Shown here in pieces: positions 1-10,875 of a stretch of 64,000 nt of DNA (position 1 is its first letter; each line of letters begins with the position of its first letter). Position numbers and translations under genes: made by a program. The stretch covers positions 2,412,001 through 2,476,000 of the forward strand of contig OY101120.1 of the NCBI GenBank assembly GCA_956465555.1, in the 5' to 3' direction. Source of the DNA: Nitzschia sp. pyKryTriq1. Its lineage: Eukaryota; Bacillariophyta; Bacillariophyceae; Bacillariales; Bacillariaceae. The notes under the pieces were generated by a model, which was not told the DNA's origin, searched no databases, and saw nothing but the letters and a program-made list of their open reading frames with translations.

Positions 1-504
1 TCGTAGTACACTCTAGCTAGTAGAGTCTACGGTAGTAGCTAGTCTACACAGTCTACACCGACAGTACAACAACTATGGTACCTGTATCTACATTGGTCTT
101 AACACTATTCGTAAACACACTACCTCAAACATTAATGATATCAGGAGCGAGTCAGTAATTTCATTTCTCTGGAATGAGATCATTGTTCATGCATTTCCAA
201 CTCGACACGACATGGAGGAGTCCCCGTTCTAGTACTACAAGAGGAGCTACAGTTGAAGTTTTCAGAAATCTACTACGTAGTACTACTAATATTCCTCCTC
301 CGGATAGCCACCACCGCCAGATAGGTGAACCAAAGCACGGCCGGAGATAAAACGCTGTCACTCTAGCCTACTCCTGGTTTATTTGTATCAACTACAGCAA
401 CCACCAAGTGGTGAGTGGTACTGCTAGAGTTCTCCGTAGTACGTCTATTTGGGTAGTCTCAGCTGGATCGAATTGCATTCTATGTTTTAACCATGTCGAT
501 AAGC
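1..504. other. Intergenic, no gene seen
   Basis: No supported gene. The first 80 bases are a degenerate low-complexity run of CTAGTAG and GTCTAC words. The only short open frame (161-361, minus) has no recognisable domain and looks like chance. Confidence 0.5.
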
Positions 505-2415
505 TCAGTTCCTCAGTGTACTTTCCATTGTTGAAAAGTCTGTATTCAACTGCGACAGCGACGCCCACATCGGACTAGTATTCACCGTTGCCATGGGATC
601 TACCATGTCTAGATCTCCCTCCCACGAGCGAGTGCTGCTCTTCCGGGCGAGCGGTCTTCGTTGATGGGAATTCTGCTTACGAGACGCACCGTTGCAAGTA
701 GCAGGGGCCCCGCTGAAGCGGGTATCTGATGGTAGAATCGCCGCGGATGCGGCGCGGCGAGCATCCCCCGTCTTTGCCGGTGGTTCTACAAACAAATCTC
801 CACCCGGTGAAGATTGGGAATTGCGCTTTCGAGGCTGCTGAATCGAAGAACGCTTGGGCTCGCTTTCACACCTCGTGGACAGATCAAATGAAGTCGCCGA
901 AGCGTCAAAATTTATTGAACCTAAAGAAGCACCAAGATTTGAGATGGACTGTCCCAGATTGGAGGCGGACATGGCAAGCAAACTGTCCTCCGCAAACATC
1001 GATTGTGCCCTTGCCGCCAGCTCGATATCTTTGAGAAGGGCTTCCCGGGTTGGGGTGGAAGCGCGCTCTCGGGGCTTCCGGAAATTGAATGACCCGGTCG
1101 GGGGAATGAAATCCAAGTTTTTTGCAAATTGATTTTGGCCTGTGATACCTGAATCTTTCACGACCGCACTCTTGGAATGGGCACCAATTGGTTTCTTGAT
1201 ACCTTTCGGCGGTGGTGGAGATGGTGTGATTGCGGGAGCACCCACTGGAATGTCAATGTTTCGTCTTGAGACCCTTCTTGCAAAACTTCCCCTTGGTGGA
1301 GCGAAATCCTTGTGCTCATCCCCAGAGTTTTCAGAGCTCTGGGGAGACGACTTTCCCGTGACAAGTTTCTGCATTACCGGGTCCGTGTGCTCTGAGGTGT
1401 GTCCCAATAGATCTCGCATATCCTCAGGGACGTCATTCAAGTCCATATCCTCAAAAACGATTGATGCATGGCTGATCTCCATGTCCTTGTGAACGTTACC
1501 GAAGACAGGGTCATACATACCGAGGGCAGATACCTTTCTCATTAGTTGCTGTTGTTCTTTTGTTGTCTCGACGACACCACTGAAAGCTTTTGGCCCACTG
1601 TTACGCATGTTGGCGAATTCGTGCTGCGGGATCGCCACCTGCACTGGCGGAAAATCGTCTCCAATCAGCTCGTCTAGAACGATGCTCTGCTGATCCAAGT
1701 CCAGCGACTTTGTCCGATGCTGCTTTCGTGCGCCATTTGGAAGGTTGATATCCCCAAACAATGGAATGTCATTGTCGACCGATTGAGATCGTCGCCGTTG
1801 ACCAGGCTCGTCACCTTCAAGTGCATCCGATGGAACCTCAACTGGAGCGCAGGCAATATCAGATTTGTTGCGTTGCCCCTTCAAACGACGGGGCCGCGCT
1901 CGTCCGGTACTCGAAGGTCTTTTCTCTCGGTCTCTGCGGCGTTCTTCTTTGCTAGTTTTTCCATTTGATTCCTCTGTAAAGTCTGCAGGGTCTTCGAAGC
2001 CCAACATTGAGATCTTACGCATTTTCTCTCGTGAGGCCTCCGTAGCGATGATGATATCCGCTTCTTTTCTCCGTTCATTTTTATGCCGCCCATGCCTTGC
2101 TCCATCAGCTGGGTCTTCCAAGCCTAATATCGAAATTTTTCTCATCTTATCGCGGTCGGAAGTGGTGGCCACAATTTCTGCCATGATTTCCTTTGTTATT
2201 TGATTCTCTGAGGGAGTATCCACCACGTCGCCAAACGATCCCTCCGTTGAAGCTGTGTAGCTATTCTTCTCTGCGGAACCGGCATCAGTGTCGGAGGTAG
2301 GCTTACTATTACTATTATTTATCGCCTTGGCTCTTCTCTTTTCACGGTGTTTCCTCAAAGCTTCACCTCCACGAACTTTCGCACGATCATGATCCGTCAT
2401 ATTTTTCTTTATCAA
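505..2415 (-). CDS. Basic, Ser-rich protein with repeated RK[IV]S motifs
   Basis: Single uninterrupted frame of 636 codons; no known enzyme domain is visible. It is highly charged and probably largely disordered. A short motif occurs three times: KMRKISILGLEDPAD near residue 90, KMRKISMLGFEDPAD near 135 and LMRKVSALGMYDPV near 300. Each centres on R-K-[I/V]-S, which resembles the consensus of basophilic (PKA/CaMK-like) kinases. Further sites of that kind include RRRSQS, HRTKSLD, ARRVSRR and ARKSSTR. The protein also has a Pro run near residue 410 and a Ser/Ala/Asn-rich helix-like stretch near 475-500. The start may be the first ATG (2415) or the second, in-frame one at 2400. A role as a phosphorylated scaffold is inference only; I do not recognise the family. 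Confidence 0.8.
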   Translation of the reverse strand: MIKKNMTDHDRAKVRGGEALRKHREKRRAKAINNSNSKPTSDTDAGSAEKNSYTASTEGSFGDVVDTPSENQITKEIMAEIVATTSDRDKMRKISILGLEDPADGARHGRHKNERRKEADIIIATEASREKMRKISMLGFEDPADFTEESNGKTSKEERRRDREKRPSSTGRARPRRLKGQRNKSDIACAPVEVPSDALEGDEPGQRRRSQSVDNDIPLFGDINLPNGARKQHRTKSLDLDQQSIVLDELIGDDFPPVQVAIPQHEFANMRNSGPKAFSGVVETTKEQQQLMRKVSALGMYDPVFGNVHKDMEISHASIVFEDMDLNDVPEDMRDLLGHTSEHTDPVMQKLVTGKSSPQSSENSGDEHKDFAPPRGSFARRVSRRNIDIPVGAPAITPSPPPPKGIKKPIGAHSKSAVVKDSGITGQNQFAKNLDFIPPTGSFNFRKPRERASTPTREALLKDIELAARAQSMFAEDSLLAMSASNLGQSISNLGASLGSINFDASATSFDLSTRCESEPKRSSIQQPRKRNSQSSPGGDLFVEPPAKTGDARRAASAAILPSDTRFSGAPATCNGASRKQNSHQRRPLARKSSTRSWEGDLDMVDPMATVNTSPMWASLSQLNTDFSTMESTLRN

Positions 2416-3397
2416 GACGGGAGTGAAAACCCACGAACCGATGTCCTATCTTTCGACGACAGAGAACTCGATCCCGCTGTTATCAAGCAAATAAATCACA
2501 GCAACCCAAAAAAAGCAATTTAACCCTCACTCAAGTTTATCAATCGAGGCGATCGACGGTTTTGGGCTCTATTCAAATGGAGCGTATTACTTCTTGGATA
2601 GATACTTTCGCCAACTGCTAGTAGTGGTCGACGATCGGTGCCAACTCGCTACTACTAGTAGAAGAGGGTCGCAAAGTAGTGATAGACCGAAAAACAACGG
2701 AGAGAGGTGCTACCGGTAGAGTACAGGTCCAAGGCACAACAATGCACATCCCGTCCATCCGAAAGCGCGAGAGATCAAGCAGGGAGATACGGTACCGGTA
2801 GAGACGAGATAAACACCTCCGGCCTTACGGTACTGGTACCAGGTACCTGGTCTACAAGCAACAGGCGGCGTATCATACCGGTACTGTAATGTACTTGTAC
2901 TTGTACAGTACCTGCAACCGCCGGTAGGGCCCTACACTTCCTACCACCACTACAGTACGACTACATAGCGGTACGAGTTTTGAGTTTTGATCGTAGAATG
3001 ATGCCAGAGACCAAAATCAGCCAATAGTACGACATCCTATAATTACTTCTAATTATAGGAGAGACATTCTGTTTCAATTGGGGTTATATTTAGGACGGGT
3101 TTGAAGTCATATTATTATGACCCAATAATTTACCGATGTCATACACATCGCACGCTCGAAGGTACAAATTCACACTTCCGGTAGTGATCAACCCCGAGAA
3201 TAGATATGCCCCTAAAATTCGTTCGCGATGCGTTGGCAGTTGTTGGCAGCAGCAGCGTTTCAACGAGTAGTCGCACTAGTCGGCACTAGTCGGCATCCGC
3301 GGCGGCGGCGGGAGGCGGAAGAGGACTTGTAACGGCGGCGATTTTCAACCATGACCACAATGATACTGCATTATGTTATGAAGCATAATACGTATAC
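2416..3397. other. Divergent intergenic region with TACCGGTA copies
   Basis: Lies between the 5' ends of a minus-strand and a plus-strand gene, so it should hold both promoters. It contains TACCGGTA at 2711, 2793 and 2877, a TACCAGGTA at 2837 and a perfect hairpin at 3035-3060. No supported coding sequence was found. Confidence 0.5.
3035..3060. repeat. Perfect 11-bp inverted repeat (hairpin)
   Basis: TCCTATAATTA, a 4-base loop CTTC, then TAATTATAGGA: an exact 11-bp A/T-rich inverted repeat. It sits in the divergent intergenic region. It could be a hairpin or the tip of a small palindromic element; no flanking duplication was recognised. Confidence 0.7.
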
Positions 3398-4377
3398 TTG
3401 GTTGATTGGTATTGGGGGCTGAGCAAGGGAAACCCTCCGCCTTACCCAGGATACCCCTTCGGTTCTATATCCGGCGAGGACGACCACCGACTCGGACCTA
3501 AATTTTTATTCGTACGTCAACACAGCACGGTACGGCGAAATATGCGGAGACCCGTTGCAGCCAGGGACTTGTACAAGATCCTGCAAGTCTCTCGGTAAGT
3601 CGTTTATCAATCAATCGAGAATATTCATTTTGTATGGGTAGTATTCATTCTCATAATATTGTTTTCTCTTCACTCCGTAGAGGAGCATCGACAGCAGAAA
3701 TCAAGGCGTCGTACAGAAAACTTGCGTTGGCGTTGCACCCGGATCGACACGACGGATGTGAAATTAAAACCAGAGCATTCAAGGAGGCATCCGAAGCGTA
3801 CAATATCCTCGTAGACAACAACCGGCGAAGAGAATATGATTTATCGAATGGAGTCTCCCCCGCAGGATGGTACAATAAAAACCGCCGTCGCCCGCCTCCT
3901 GCCAACTATCGAAAAGTCTATGCACCGCACGCGCCTCCCGATGGAAAATGGCATGATGCACAGAGGCACTATGATATGCATTACGGCGAAGGAATGTTCC
4001 GCGAAGCAGTAAAGAGTGCTTACGACCGAGCCCAGGCGGCAGGAGAATTTGACTACCATTCACCGTTGGGAAAAGGGTTTTCTTTTGAAAGCACCGAGGA
4101 TCGAAAATCGCGCTACGGGCAAAATTCTTATTTCAAAAATCCATACTCAAAGGCCGATCAAGGCCCACCAGCACAACAATATCAGTACGAGGAGGCATAT
4201 ATAAGTGAAGCAAAGACTGTGTTGAAGCGGAGGGAGAAGATCGTCAACAGACTACACGAGCGGCGGCAGGAACGGATGGAGAATGAGGTGTTTGAAGCTG
4301 CTGCCCCAGCATTCCCGGGACAGAGAGTTTACCACCCCTTCAACCAGCAGAGCAACACAGCTTGTCAGATAATGTGA
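3398..4377 (+). CDS. J-domain (DnaJ-like) protein, two exons
   Basis: Exon 1 runs 3398-3594 and exon 2 runs 3681-4377. The 86-nt intron starts GTAAGT and ends CCGTAG. Splicing rejoins the J domain across the junction (DLYKILQVSR then GASTAEIKASYRKLALAL), followed by the HPD motif (HPDRHDG) that activates Hsp70 ATPase, and then the helix III/IV region ending RRREYDLSNG. There is no Gly/Phe-rich or zinc-finger region, so it is a type III (DnaJC-like) co-chaperone. The C-terminal half is basic and rich in Tyr, Pro and Gln, ending in a charged helix near residues 245-275. Splicing from 3398 gives 297 residues. An in-frame ATG at 3542, just before the J domain, would give 249 residues and is a credible alternative start. 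Compartment and client are unknown. Confidence 0.82.
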
Positions 4378-5785
4378 AAGGAATGGCATGCATCTGCGTG
4401 CGTTGGGTTTGGTGAGATGATGCCACATTATGTACACACACACACACACACACAGGTTGTGACTCTCATCAGCAGGGCCTCATCAGTGACTGCGTGTCCG
4501 TCCACCATCCATCATCCATCATGAATTGATTTACAATGAGCGAGGCACATCCGTGCCAGTACGGTAACCCACTGGTTACAACATGAGCAGTAATCTAAGG
4601 ACCTGTATGTACTTTCTAGCGTTCTAGTTTCCCCCAGCACCTTGGCAATGCTCGTACCGGTACTGACCAGTCCATCGAAACGGCAGGATATCTACTCTAG
4701 CTTTACTTTCATTTGGTGGGTGGGGGGTGGGGCTCAGTGCTGCTTATCGCCGAAGTTGTCGTACCCCGGTAAGGGTTTGGTGGCTCGGCTATACGAGATA
4801 AACTCATCCGAGGGATCAACACATCATTGCAAAGAAGATTTGAACTAAACCTCTCTGCGCCTCGCGGCGTTTCGAGGTGGAAGCATCAAATCCACACCAA
4901 GCATTCACGCGGGAACAAGGTGGCACTCCGTGATTGCGAACGGATCAGACTCTGAGCAAGAAGGCTTACCAAAACAGAAATAATGTCCACAGTAGAAGTC
5001 AAATAAATCTAAAAGTCGGAAGGCACAGTACCAGAACTGGTACTGTATGTCCATGGTACAAGGCATAATTGTTTTTAACGGCTATTTCAATCAATTATGG
5101 GCCTACTCATTCGTTGAAAGATCTAAGGGACCTTTCGTGCTTGAGACACGGAAAATGCGCTAACTCAAAGAAATACATGTTTCGGACAAGAATTTCATAC
5201 TTATTATCACACCATCTGAGTTCTTTCTCCCTATGTACCAAATTCTGTACTGACGTCACGCAATTTCCTCGCGAATGAAGATGATGCCCATCGATCATCG
5301 ATCTCGCTCACGCATGCACTGACTTCACTTCTGTCACGAATTGATGATCTAAGCCCCATGCATGCATGCATATGGTGCAGGCATCTGATTTTGCTTTGGG
5401 GCTTTTAGTAGTCTAAGTATTGTGTTGGATAGATACTTTTGCTGTTTCGACGAGTTCGCGGTCAACTACTCTGTGTTCCGCGAAATCATCTGTACCAGCG
5501 AGCTGCTCTACCGGTACGGCTCTACAGTACGTACGGTACGGTACTAGCGAGTGGTCCTCGGTGGTGGTGGATGGTTCAAATAAAACCTCCAACCTTTTTT
5601 CTGCTCGCTGTTCGTTGATCCCAGCCCTTTCGTTGGTGTCTTTCCTCTCGGCCAGTTCACTCACTTGCTTGTTGGCACTTCTTCCAGCAAAAGAACAACA
5701 TCGCTGGTGCATTGAATGTTCATCCCACAGAGGCTTTACCTTTCTGGCCTTTTAGTAGTCAGTTGCTAGAAGGACATTTAAGAAA
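4378..5785. other. Intergenic, no supported gene
   Basis: About 1.4 kb without a convincing coding frame. It holds a short AC microsatellite (4434-4454) and TACCGGTA at 4655 and 5509, the latter about 280 bases upstream of the next gene. The 111-codon frame at 5420-5755 has no domain and probably lies in the 5' region of that gene. Confidence 0.5.
4434..4454. repeat. AC dinucleotide microsatellite
   Basis: A 21-base uninterrupted AC run about 55 bases after the stop codon of the J-domain gene. Confidence 0.9.
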
Positions 5786-6825
5786 ATGGTGAGAAGCTTG
5801 CAAAGGTCGCCCGCCGTGGTTCTTCAAAATAACGAGGAGATGCTGCTGGACAGCAAGAATCCGCTCCACAGAAGTGATTCCTCCAATATGACGTACGCAA
5901 ATGACGACAGCGAAGCAGAGTATCTGTCTCGGATTGAAGAAGATACTGCGCTATACTCCAGTAGTAATAGCGCGAGCCAACGGGGAGCGCTTGTCACTGG
6001 TGTAATGGTGCAGCAGCAAGATGACTGCGAAATCATTGCGGAGAAAAAAGTTCGCTTCAGTCAGATTGACTTCCGCGTGTTCTACATGTCCCTTGGCGAC
6101 AATCCAGTAAGTGGAACAGAAACCAGGCGACGAGGTTCGCTGGATTCTCATCATCGTTTTGCTAAACTGACTGTTGTTTTCTTCGGCTACAGGGATGCTC
6201 GCATGGACCACCGGTACGTTCAAGGAAATCACATCCGTCGGAACTCCAACTCAAAGACTCGTAGTGTACTCGTGACTCACTGATCCTTTACTCTTCTTGC
6301 TTGTATTAGTTAACAATTGAATGGGATCATTTTGCCACTCAATCCATGAATGTTGATGACTGGGAAGAGCACAGGCCATGGCGTAGGCGGGGCTCCCAAC
6401 TCAAGGTTCCGTGGCTGGAACGACGACGAATGCTGAGAGAATGCTTCTCAGACCTCGAAATCGTGGCAGCAAACGAGGAGGTACGCCGAGTACACGCGGA
6501 GAGACTGGCGACAATTCAACGTCAGAGGTTCGAAAAGCTTGAACTACTCTCGCAAAAGCTGCTGCGAAAGGTAAAACGGGCATTCGTGCTTCCAAAACAG
6601 GCTTCCAAAACTCTTTTGGATTCCTTCCTGAATAACACCAGCCCCCAGAAAGGTCGTCGAGATTCCGACGATCGTTCGCAGTTGATGGGGCGAAAGTACG
6701 CGAGTACCAGCAGAATTGACGTCGTCTCATCGAGGCAACTACTTCCCAAGGAGGATCCGAACCTTGTACCACTACGTCCAGTTTTCAAGAAGTGGACCAG
6801 CGAACGCATTTTTAACCAAACGTGA
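5786..6825 (+). CDS. Unknown diatom-type protein with LGDNP..HGPP motif, three exons
   Basis: Exons 5786-6106, 6193-6213 and 6310-6825 give 285 residues. Intron 1 starts GTAAGT and ends TACAG; intron 2 starts GTACGT and ends TTAG. The middle exon is only 21 nt and encodes GCSHGPP. It joins in phase to give SLGDNP-GCSHGPP-LTIEWDH, a continuous motif that I associate from memory with a family of uncharacterised diatom proteins. The N-terminal third is acidic and Ser-rich. Exon 3 begins with a Trp-rich segment (DDWEEHRPWRRR) and continues as a basic helix around residues 150-215. No enzymatic signature is seen. The exon assignments rest on phase and motif continuity, without transcript evidence. 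I do not assign a function. Confidence 0.75.
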
Positions 6826-7149
6826 TTTTTTGCACATAGGCATACTCCTCCCCAAGTTTTGCTCTAAACGTTGCATATATATATGATTGTGCATTCATTA
6901 ATTCATTAACATTTTGCTTGTTATTTACCGAAACACTCCTCACTATTAGTCTATGCACCATACGTAGTATGCTTAAGAGCATCCCCCTCCAGAGTGCAAG
7001 CTGATAGATCTACTATCTATATAGTAGAGTGGGGAAATGCAATGGAACATAATGTCTCTGAATGCGCGGTAAATGTCCCCTTCCCCTCGATTACCAGCTT
7101 CGATTTACGAAGATAGTATTTGTTCAGTTCCATCCCACGTCCCAGTTCA
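6826..7149. other. Convergent 3' intergenic region
   Basis: A/T-rich spacer between two convergent genes, with a short TATATATATATG run near 6878. Nothing else was recognised. Confidence 0.5.
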
Positions 7150-8376
7150 TCAGAGGACGAGGGCTGGTCCCTGTAGCATGTAGTACATGATATCGAACGG
7201 TTGCAGATCTAGATCTTCGGGAATGTCGATTTTGCCAGCTTTCTCCAAAACCATCGGCCACAAAGAAAACGGAAGGCAGTTCTCTGTCAAAAGATCTCTT
7301 CTGGCTTTGTTCAGCGATGTATGGTAATATAGCATCTCCCTAGATTCCACAGATGCGTCCACGTTGACCTGACGTAGATTGTTATTATTCTTGGCTGCAC
7401 TCACAAGGCTGTCTGCGTTCTTAAATGGATTATGAAGCAGTGAGAGCCGCTGAAACTTTGTCGAATGAAGCTTGGAAGCAAGGCATAACAAAGCATCGTC
7501 GGATATATCTGAGCAGGAAAGGTCCAGTTCCACGAGTGATTCATTCTCGGCTAGCGCATCGAGAAGACTTTCCAGGTGTCCCGAGTCTAGAAAGTTTTCT
7601 TTCAAATTCAAGAACTGTAAGCTTGTGTTTCGAACCATGGCCTCAGATATTGGATGGATATTCAGGCACTTTCGCCGCCCGATGAACTGCTGTGCCATCT
7701 CCAAACGTTCAATGCCCCCCGATGACTGGTGAAGCAGGAGCGCCCCAATCGATTCGCAAGCTTCTGAGTGACAGTTGTTGAATGAAACGTTTAATTCGCG
7801 AAGGGACGGGTGGTTGTGAAGACAGGATACAATATGTGCCAACAATGAATCCTCCAGATGGCAATTGCTGAGATTTAGACTTCTCAGCTCTGTAGCCTTG
7901 ATGAATCCATTTGCGAGTACATCGACCGAATTCCGATCCCAGTAGCAATAACTTAAATCAAGTGATCGAATTCCCGTCCCTTCGATGGCAGAAGCAAGGC
8001 TGGCACCAATTCCAGGAGTTATTGAGGTGTTGATATTAAGTGTGTCGATCGACATTCGTTTGCTGAGCAATTCCGTTGTAAGAGCTTCAATTCCGTCGTG
8101 GGTTGGATTGACCAGTGTTATCGTGTTGATGTGGTGAGAGCTCCTCACGGCCTGACGTCCCCATTCGTTGAAAAGCCTTTCAAGATTGCGGCAAGAAATC
8201 ACCGTCAACGATTCACAGACACAATTCTTTTGAAAAGGAACGAGGATCTGCTCCACAGGAGTGCTTTCGAAACATAGTCTTGAAATTTCGAAAGAAAATT
8301 TGTCGTTTTCTTTCAGTTCGGCGACTTGGTCTCGAAACGAAAGGTCGATTTGCTTTCTCAGGGAGATTTCTCTCAT
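7150..8376 (-). CDS. Leucine-rich repeat protein (RNase-inhibitor-like repeats)
   Basis: A 408-residue protein starting at the ATG giving MREISLRKQID. An in-frame ATG 132 bases upstream (8508) would add a Pro/Arg-rich leader that does not look native. From about residue 105 to 350 the protein is made of leucine-rich repeats with the longer LxxLxLSxC/N spacing of the ribonuclease-inhibitor class, for example IRSLDLSYC, LRSLNLSNC, LRELNVSFN, LQFLNLKEN and LVELDLSCS. No NACHT, kinase or transmembrane segment is present. Such proteins normally bind other proteins; the partner cannot be inferred. The C-terminal 60 residues leave the repeat pattern and may cap the solenoid. Confidence 0.82.
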   Translation of the reverse strand: MREISLRKQIDLSFRDQVAELKENDKFSFEISRLCFESTPVEQILVPFQKNCVCESLTVISCRNLERLFNEWGRQAVRSSHHINTITLVNPTHDGIEALTTELLSKRMSIDTLNINTSITPGIGASLASAIEGTGIRSLDLSYCYWDRNSVDVLANGFIKATELRSLNLSNCHLEDSLLAHIVSCLHNHPSLRELNVSFNNCHSEACESIGALLLHQSSGGIERLEMAQQFIGRRKCLNIHPISEAMVRNTSLQFLNLKENFLDSGHLESLLDALAENESLVELDLSCSDISDDALLCLASKLHSTKFQRLSLLHNPFKNADSLVSAAKNNNNLRQVNVDASVESREMLYYHTSLNKARRDLLTENCLPFSLWPMVLEKAGKIDIPEDLDLQPFDIMYYMLQGPALVL

Positions 8377-8921
8377 CTTCCATGAGCTTAAAATAACGAT
8401 GATGGAAGAGGAGTTGTGAGACAAACAATGAAAGATCTTTCTTCGACAGTGTTGTCGCGCTCGGATTGGCGGTGGGCGTGGTATGGTGGGTGCGGTGGGA
8501 AAGATCAACCGATATCGGAACGAAAAAAGTGATCCGAACGCTCGAGCATGCTTACAGGAACGCCCGGCGCGCGAATGGACGAAATTGGAACCCGCGTGAC
8601 CCAGCCAGCTCCAGCTTCACCGCGCCCGCCGTGCCACAATTTGAAATTGTTAAAAGACGACTGACTGACTGACTGACCCGATGATGATTCTTCCGGCCCA
8701 TCGGACATGATGTTTTTTCTTCTCCTTTGCTCTTTGCTCCTGTCATGAAGAAAAAGAATGACGAACGACGACGAATGAACGAACCATCATTATCTCTACA
8801 GTACCCACCGGTAGAGTGAGTCCCTACCAGTACTAAAGAGAGGTCCTGTAGAGGGGGAAGATACAACTGGTAAAGACTTTCGATCTCTTCGTCCAAGACT
8901 GTTGTTGACAGCATCTGCCAA

Positions 8922-9446
8922 TTGCGAGGCGTCATACTAAGTTCCAACTGCGGAAAGAGAACAGGATCCTTTTTGTACGCGATGATCTCAATGGAGGTCG
9001 AAGACCATGCCATGTGCAAAGATACTAACTGTGCGATCCTCCCCATTGGTTTCGCCCTATTGGCGGTAGACTCGTATTTCGACCTGCGGTGGGTATTTCG
9101 GCCGTCCGCTGCAACCGCCCAGGCCTTGAGAAGTTATTACACTCTCATTCTGGCCCCTCGCTGGCGGCCGTTTCCGCATCCAGGGTACTATTTTCCGTTC
9201 TACGTGATCTACAAGCTGTGCGTGCAATGTCCCACTGCCTTCAACCATATGTTACTGGCACTTTTTGTTCCAATAAGCTATCGATACGTTGGAATATTGA
9301 ACTTTAATGTCAACGAAAACCTACAACACTGGTGGACAGTGGTGGCATTGAGAGTCGGCTTGGCGATAGTCAACATGTTAGCCTTGCAAGCTTACGGAGA
9401 TTGTGCTTTGAAGCATGCCATTGCGTTTGTGTTCGGGCGATCGTGA
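8922..9446 (+). CDS. Putative small multi-pass membrane protein
   Basis: A 174-codon open frame with several hydrophobic stretches: around residues 38-52, 100-112, 122-140 and 147-168. Aromatic and positively charged residues lie between them, as expected of a polytopic membrane protein. I do not recognise the family. The first ATG (8922) may be too far upstream; in-frame ATGs at 8982 and 8991 precede the first hydrophobic segment. Upstream exons may be missing. An overlapping minus-strand frame (8552-9046) is less protein-like. Coding status is uncertain. Confidence 0.4.
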   Translation: MRGVILSSNCGKRTGSFLYAMISMEVEDHAMCKDTNCAILPIGFALLAVDSYFDLRWVFRPSAATAQALRSYYTLILAPRWRPFPHPGYYFPFYVIYKLCVQCPTAFNHMLLALFVPISYRYVGILNFNVNENLQHWWTVVALRVGLAIVNMLALQAYGDCALKHAIAFVFGRS

Positions 9447-9727
9447 TTATTCAACATGGATACTATTGTCCATGTACAGTACATCCCGCGTCCTTTTGCA
9501 ATCATTAGTATCTTCTAACTGTATCTCCACCTACCGCTACGCTGTGCCATCCAATTTTGCGTGCCTATCACTCCTACTGTAGCTAGGATTTCCCATTCCT
9601 CTCATGCATCATCTTGCACAATAAAATCGAATGATTCGACCTCCAATAGATGTGCAAGGACATTATTTTGGCTCGCATTTGTGGAAATAAAGTGACGCCT
9701 CTCTTCGTCTTTGTCTAGAGTGGCTAA

Positions 9728-10711
9728 CTAGGGCCCTGCATCTTGTTGCAAGAGGAATTCAGTAATGGCTTTGCCATATTGCTGCTCGTCTTCCAGCATG
9801 CCGTAATGTGAGCAGTTCGTCAGAATTTTTTTCTCAGGTGTAGGATCCAAGAGCAGATCGTTCCACCCGTCCATGCATTTCTCGGAACAAAAATCGTACT
9901 CCCCCCGCAGTAGCAAACAAGGTACATTCGATAGCTTCCGCTGTGCTTGATAGTTCGAAATGGCAGGAATTCCTCGCCAAGCAGGCGGGCCCGCTTGGGC
10001 CATGGCATCGATGAATGCTAGGGGAGGCTGTGCCAGGCGACACTCGTAGGTTTGGTGGAAGGTTTCTGCATGACTCTTCCTCGTGACTGGATCATCCAGA
10101 GATTCGTCATAGTCCTCGCTCAATCCGTTTACCGTTCGATAAAGGATTTTTGATTCTTCTTGAATAATGCGAGCCGAAGTTGGAGCGCTAGCCAGAATAA
10201 GAGAACGGCATGCAGCGCGATCTGACTCTGACAAAGAGGCGAGGAATTCGTACGCTAGAATCCCTCCAAACGAATGACCCAAGAGGTGATATTTCTGCAA
10301 CCCCCACTGCTTCGATATCATCAAATTCAAGTGCTCCACCATGAGATCGATCGAGAACGGCTGCTGCTTGGCATTGGAAGGTCGCGACGACTTGCCACAA
10401 CCAAACTGATCGTAGAAAATCACAGTCCGATCTGTGACACCGTTGACTATTGGCAGCAGATAGTTACTCGGGATGGAAGGCCCACCATGTAAGACGACCA
10501 GTGGGGGTCGCCTCGCGTCATGTAACTGTCGAGGACGAAAGATGCAGTAGCACAGGGTAACCCCGGGGGCAGCATCACACCGACCGATTTGCGACAGTGC
10601 ACCTGTTACGCACAAGGATGGCATCGGTGGGGGGGGCGCTTGCCCCAGTCGAGTATGAGAAAGGCGCTCATTCTTCTTTTTGGACGGATCAATCAAATGA
10701 GAAGGAAGCAT
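9728..10711 (-). CDS. Proline-iminopeptidase-like alpha/beta hydrolase
   Basis: A 327-residue protein of the alpha/beta-hydrolase fold with the proline iminopeptidase (peptidase family S33) pattern. The oxyanion motif HGGP is at residues 75-78. DQFGCGKSSRP follows at about 101-111. The nucleophile elbow GHSFGG has Ser147, the acid is Asp273 in GEYD, and the catalytic His302 is in SHYGMLE. The family releases N-terminal proline or related residues from peptides, though many members have other amide or ester substrates. The length matches the family. No clear targeting signal is seen. The N-terminal 30 residues are Lys- and Pro-rich, and translation may start at the in-frame ATG at 10624. Single exon. 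Confidence 0.85.
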   Translation of the reverse strand: MLPSHLIDPSKKKNERLSHTRLGQAPPPPMPSLCVTGALSQIGRCDAAPGVTLCYCIFRPRQLHDARRPPLVVLHGGPSIPSNYLLPIVNGVTDRTVIFYDQFGCGKSSRPSNAKQQPFSIDLMVEHLNLMISKQWGLQKYHLLGHSFGGILAYEFLASLSESDRAACRSLILASAPTSARIIQEESKILYRTVNGLSEDYDESLDDPVTRKSHAETFHQTYECRLAQPPLAFIDAMAQAGPPAWRGIPAISNYQAQRKLSNVPCLLLRGEYDFCSEKCMDGWNDLLLDPTPEKKILTNCSHYGMLEDEQQYGKAITEFLLQQDAGP

Positions 10712-10875
10712 CGCACTTGTCTGAAGTTAGCCGCCATCCGGGGCTACAGGCTACTGTACAGTAATATGACCGTATCCCACAGTGACCAGTGACAAAGATC
10801 ATCACCATCCCGCTGCCGTTGCCGTGACGGCGTCGTCATCGTCCGTGTTGATGGGCGCTCCAAATTGATTTTCTG

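Noticed and set aside
8552-9046. 164-codon minus-strand frame overlapping the putative membrane protein
   Set aside because: Contains a poly-Phe run from simple sequence and no domain; the plus-strand frame looks more protein-like.
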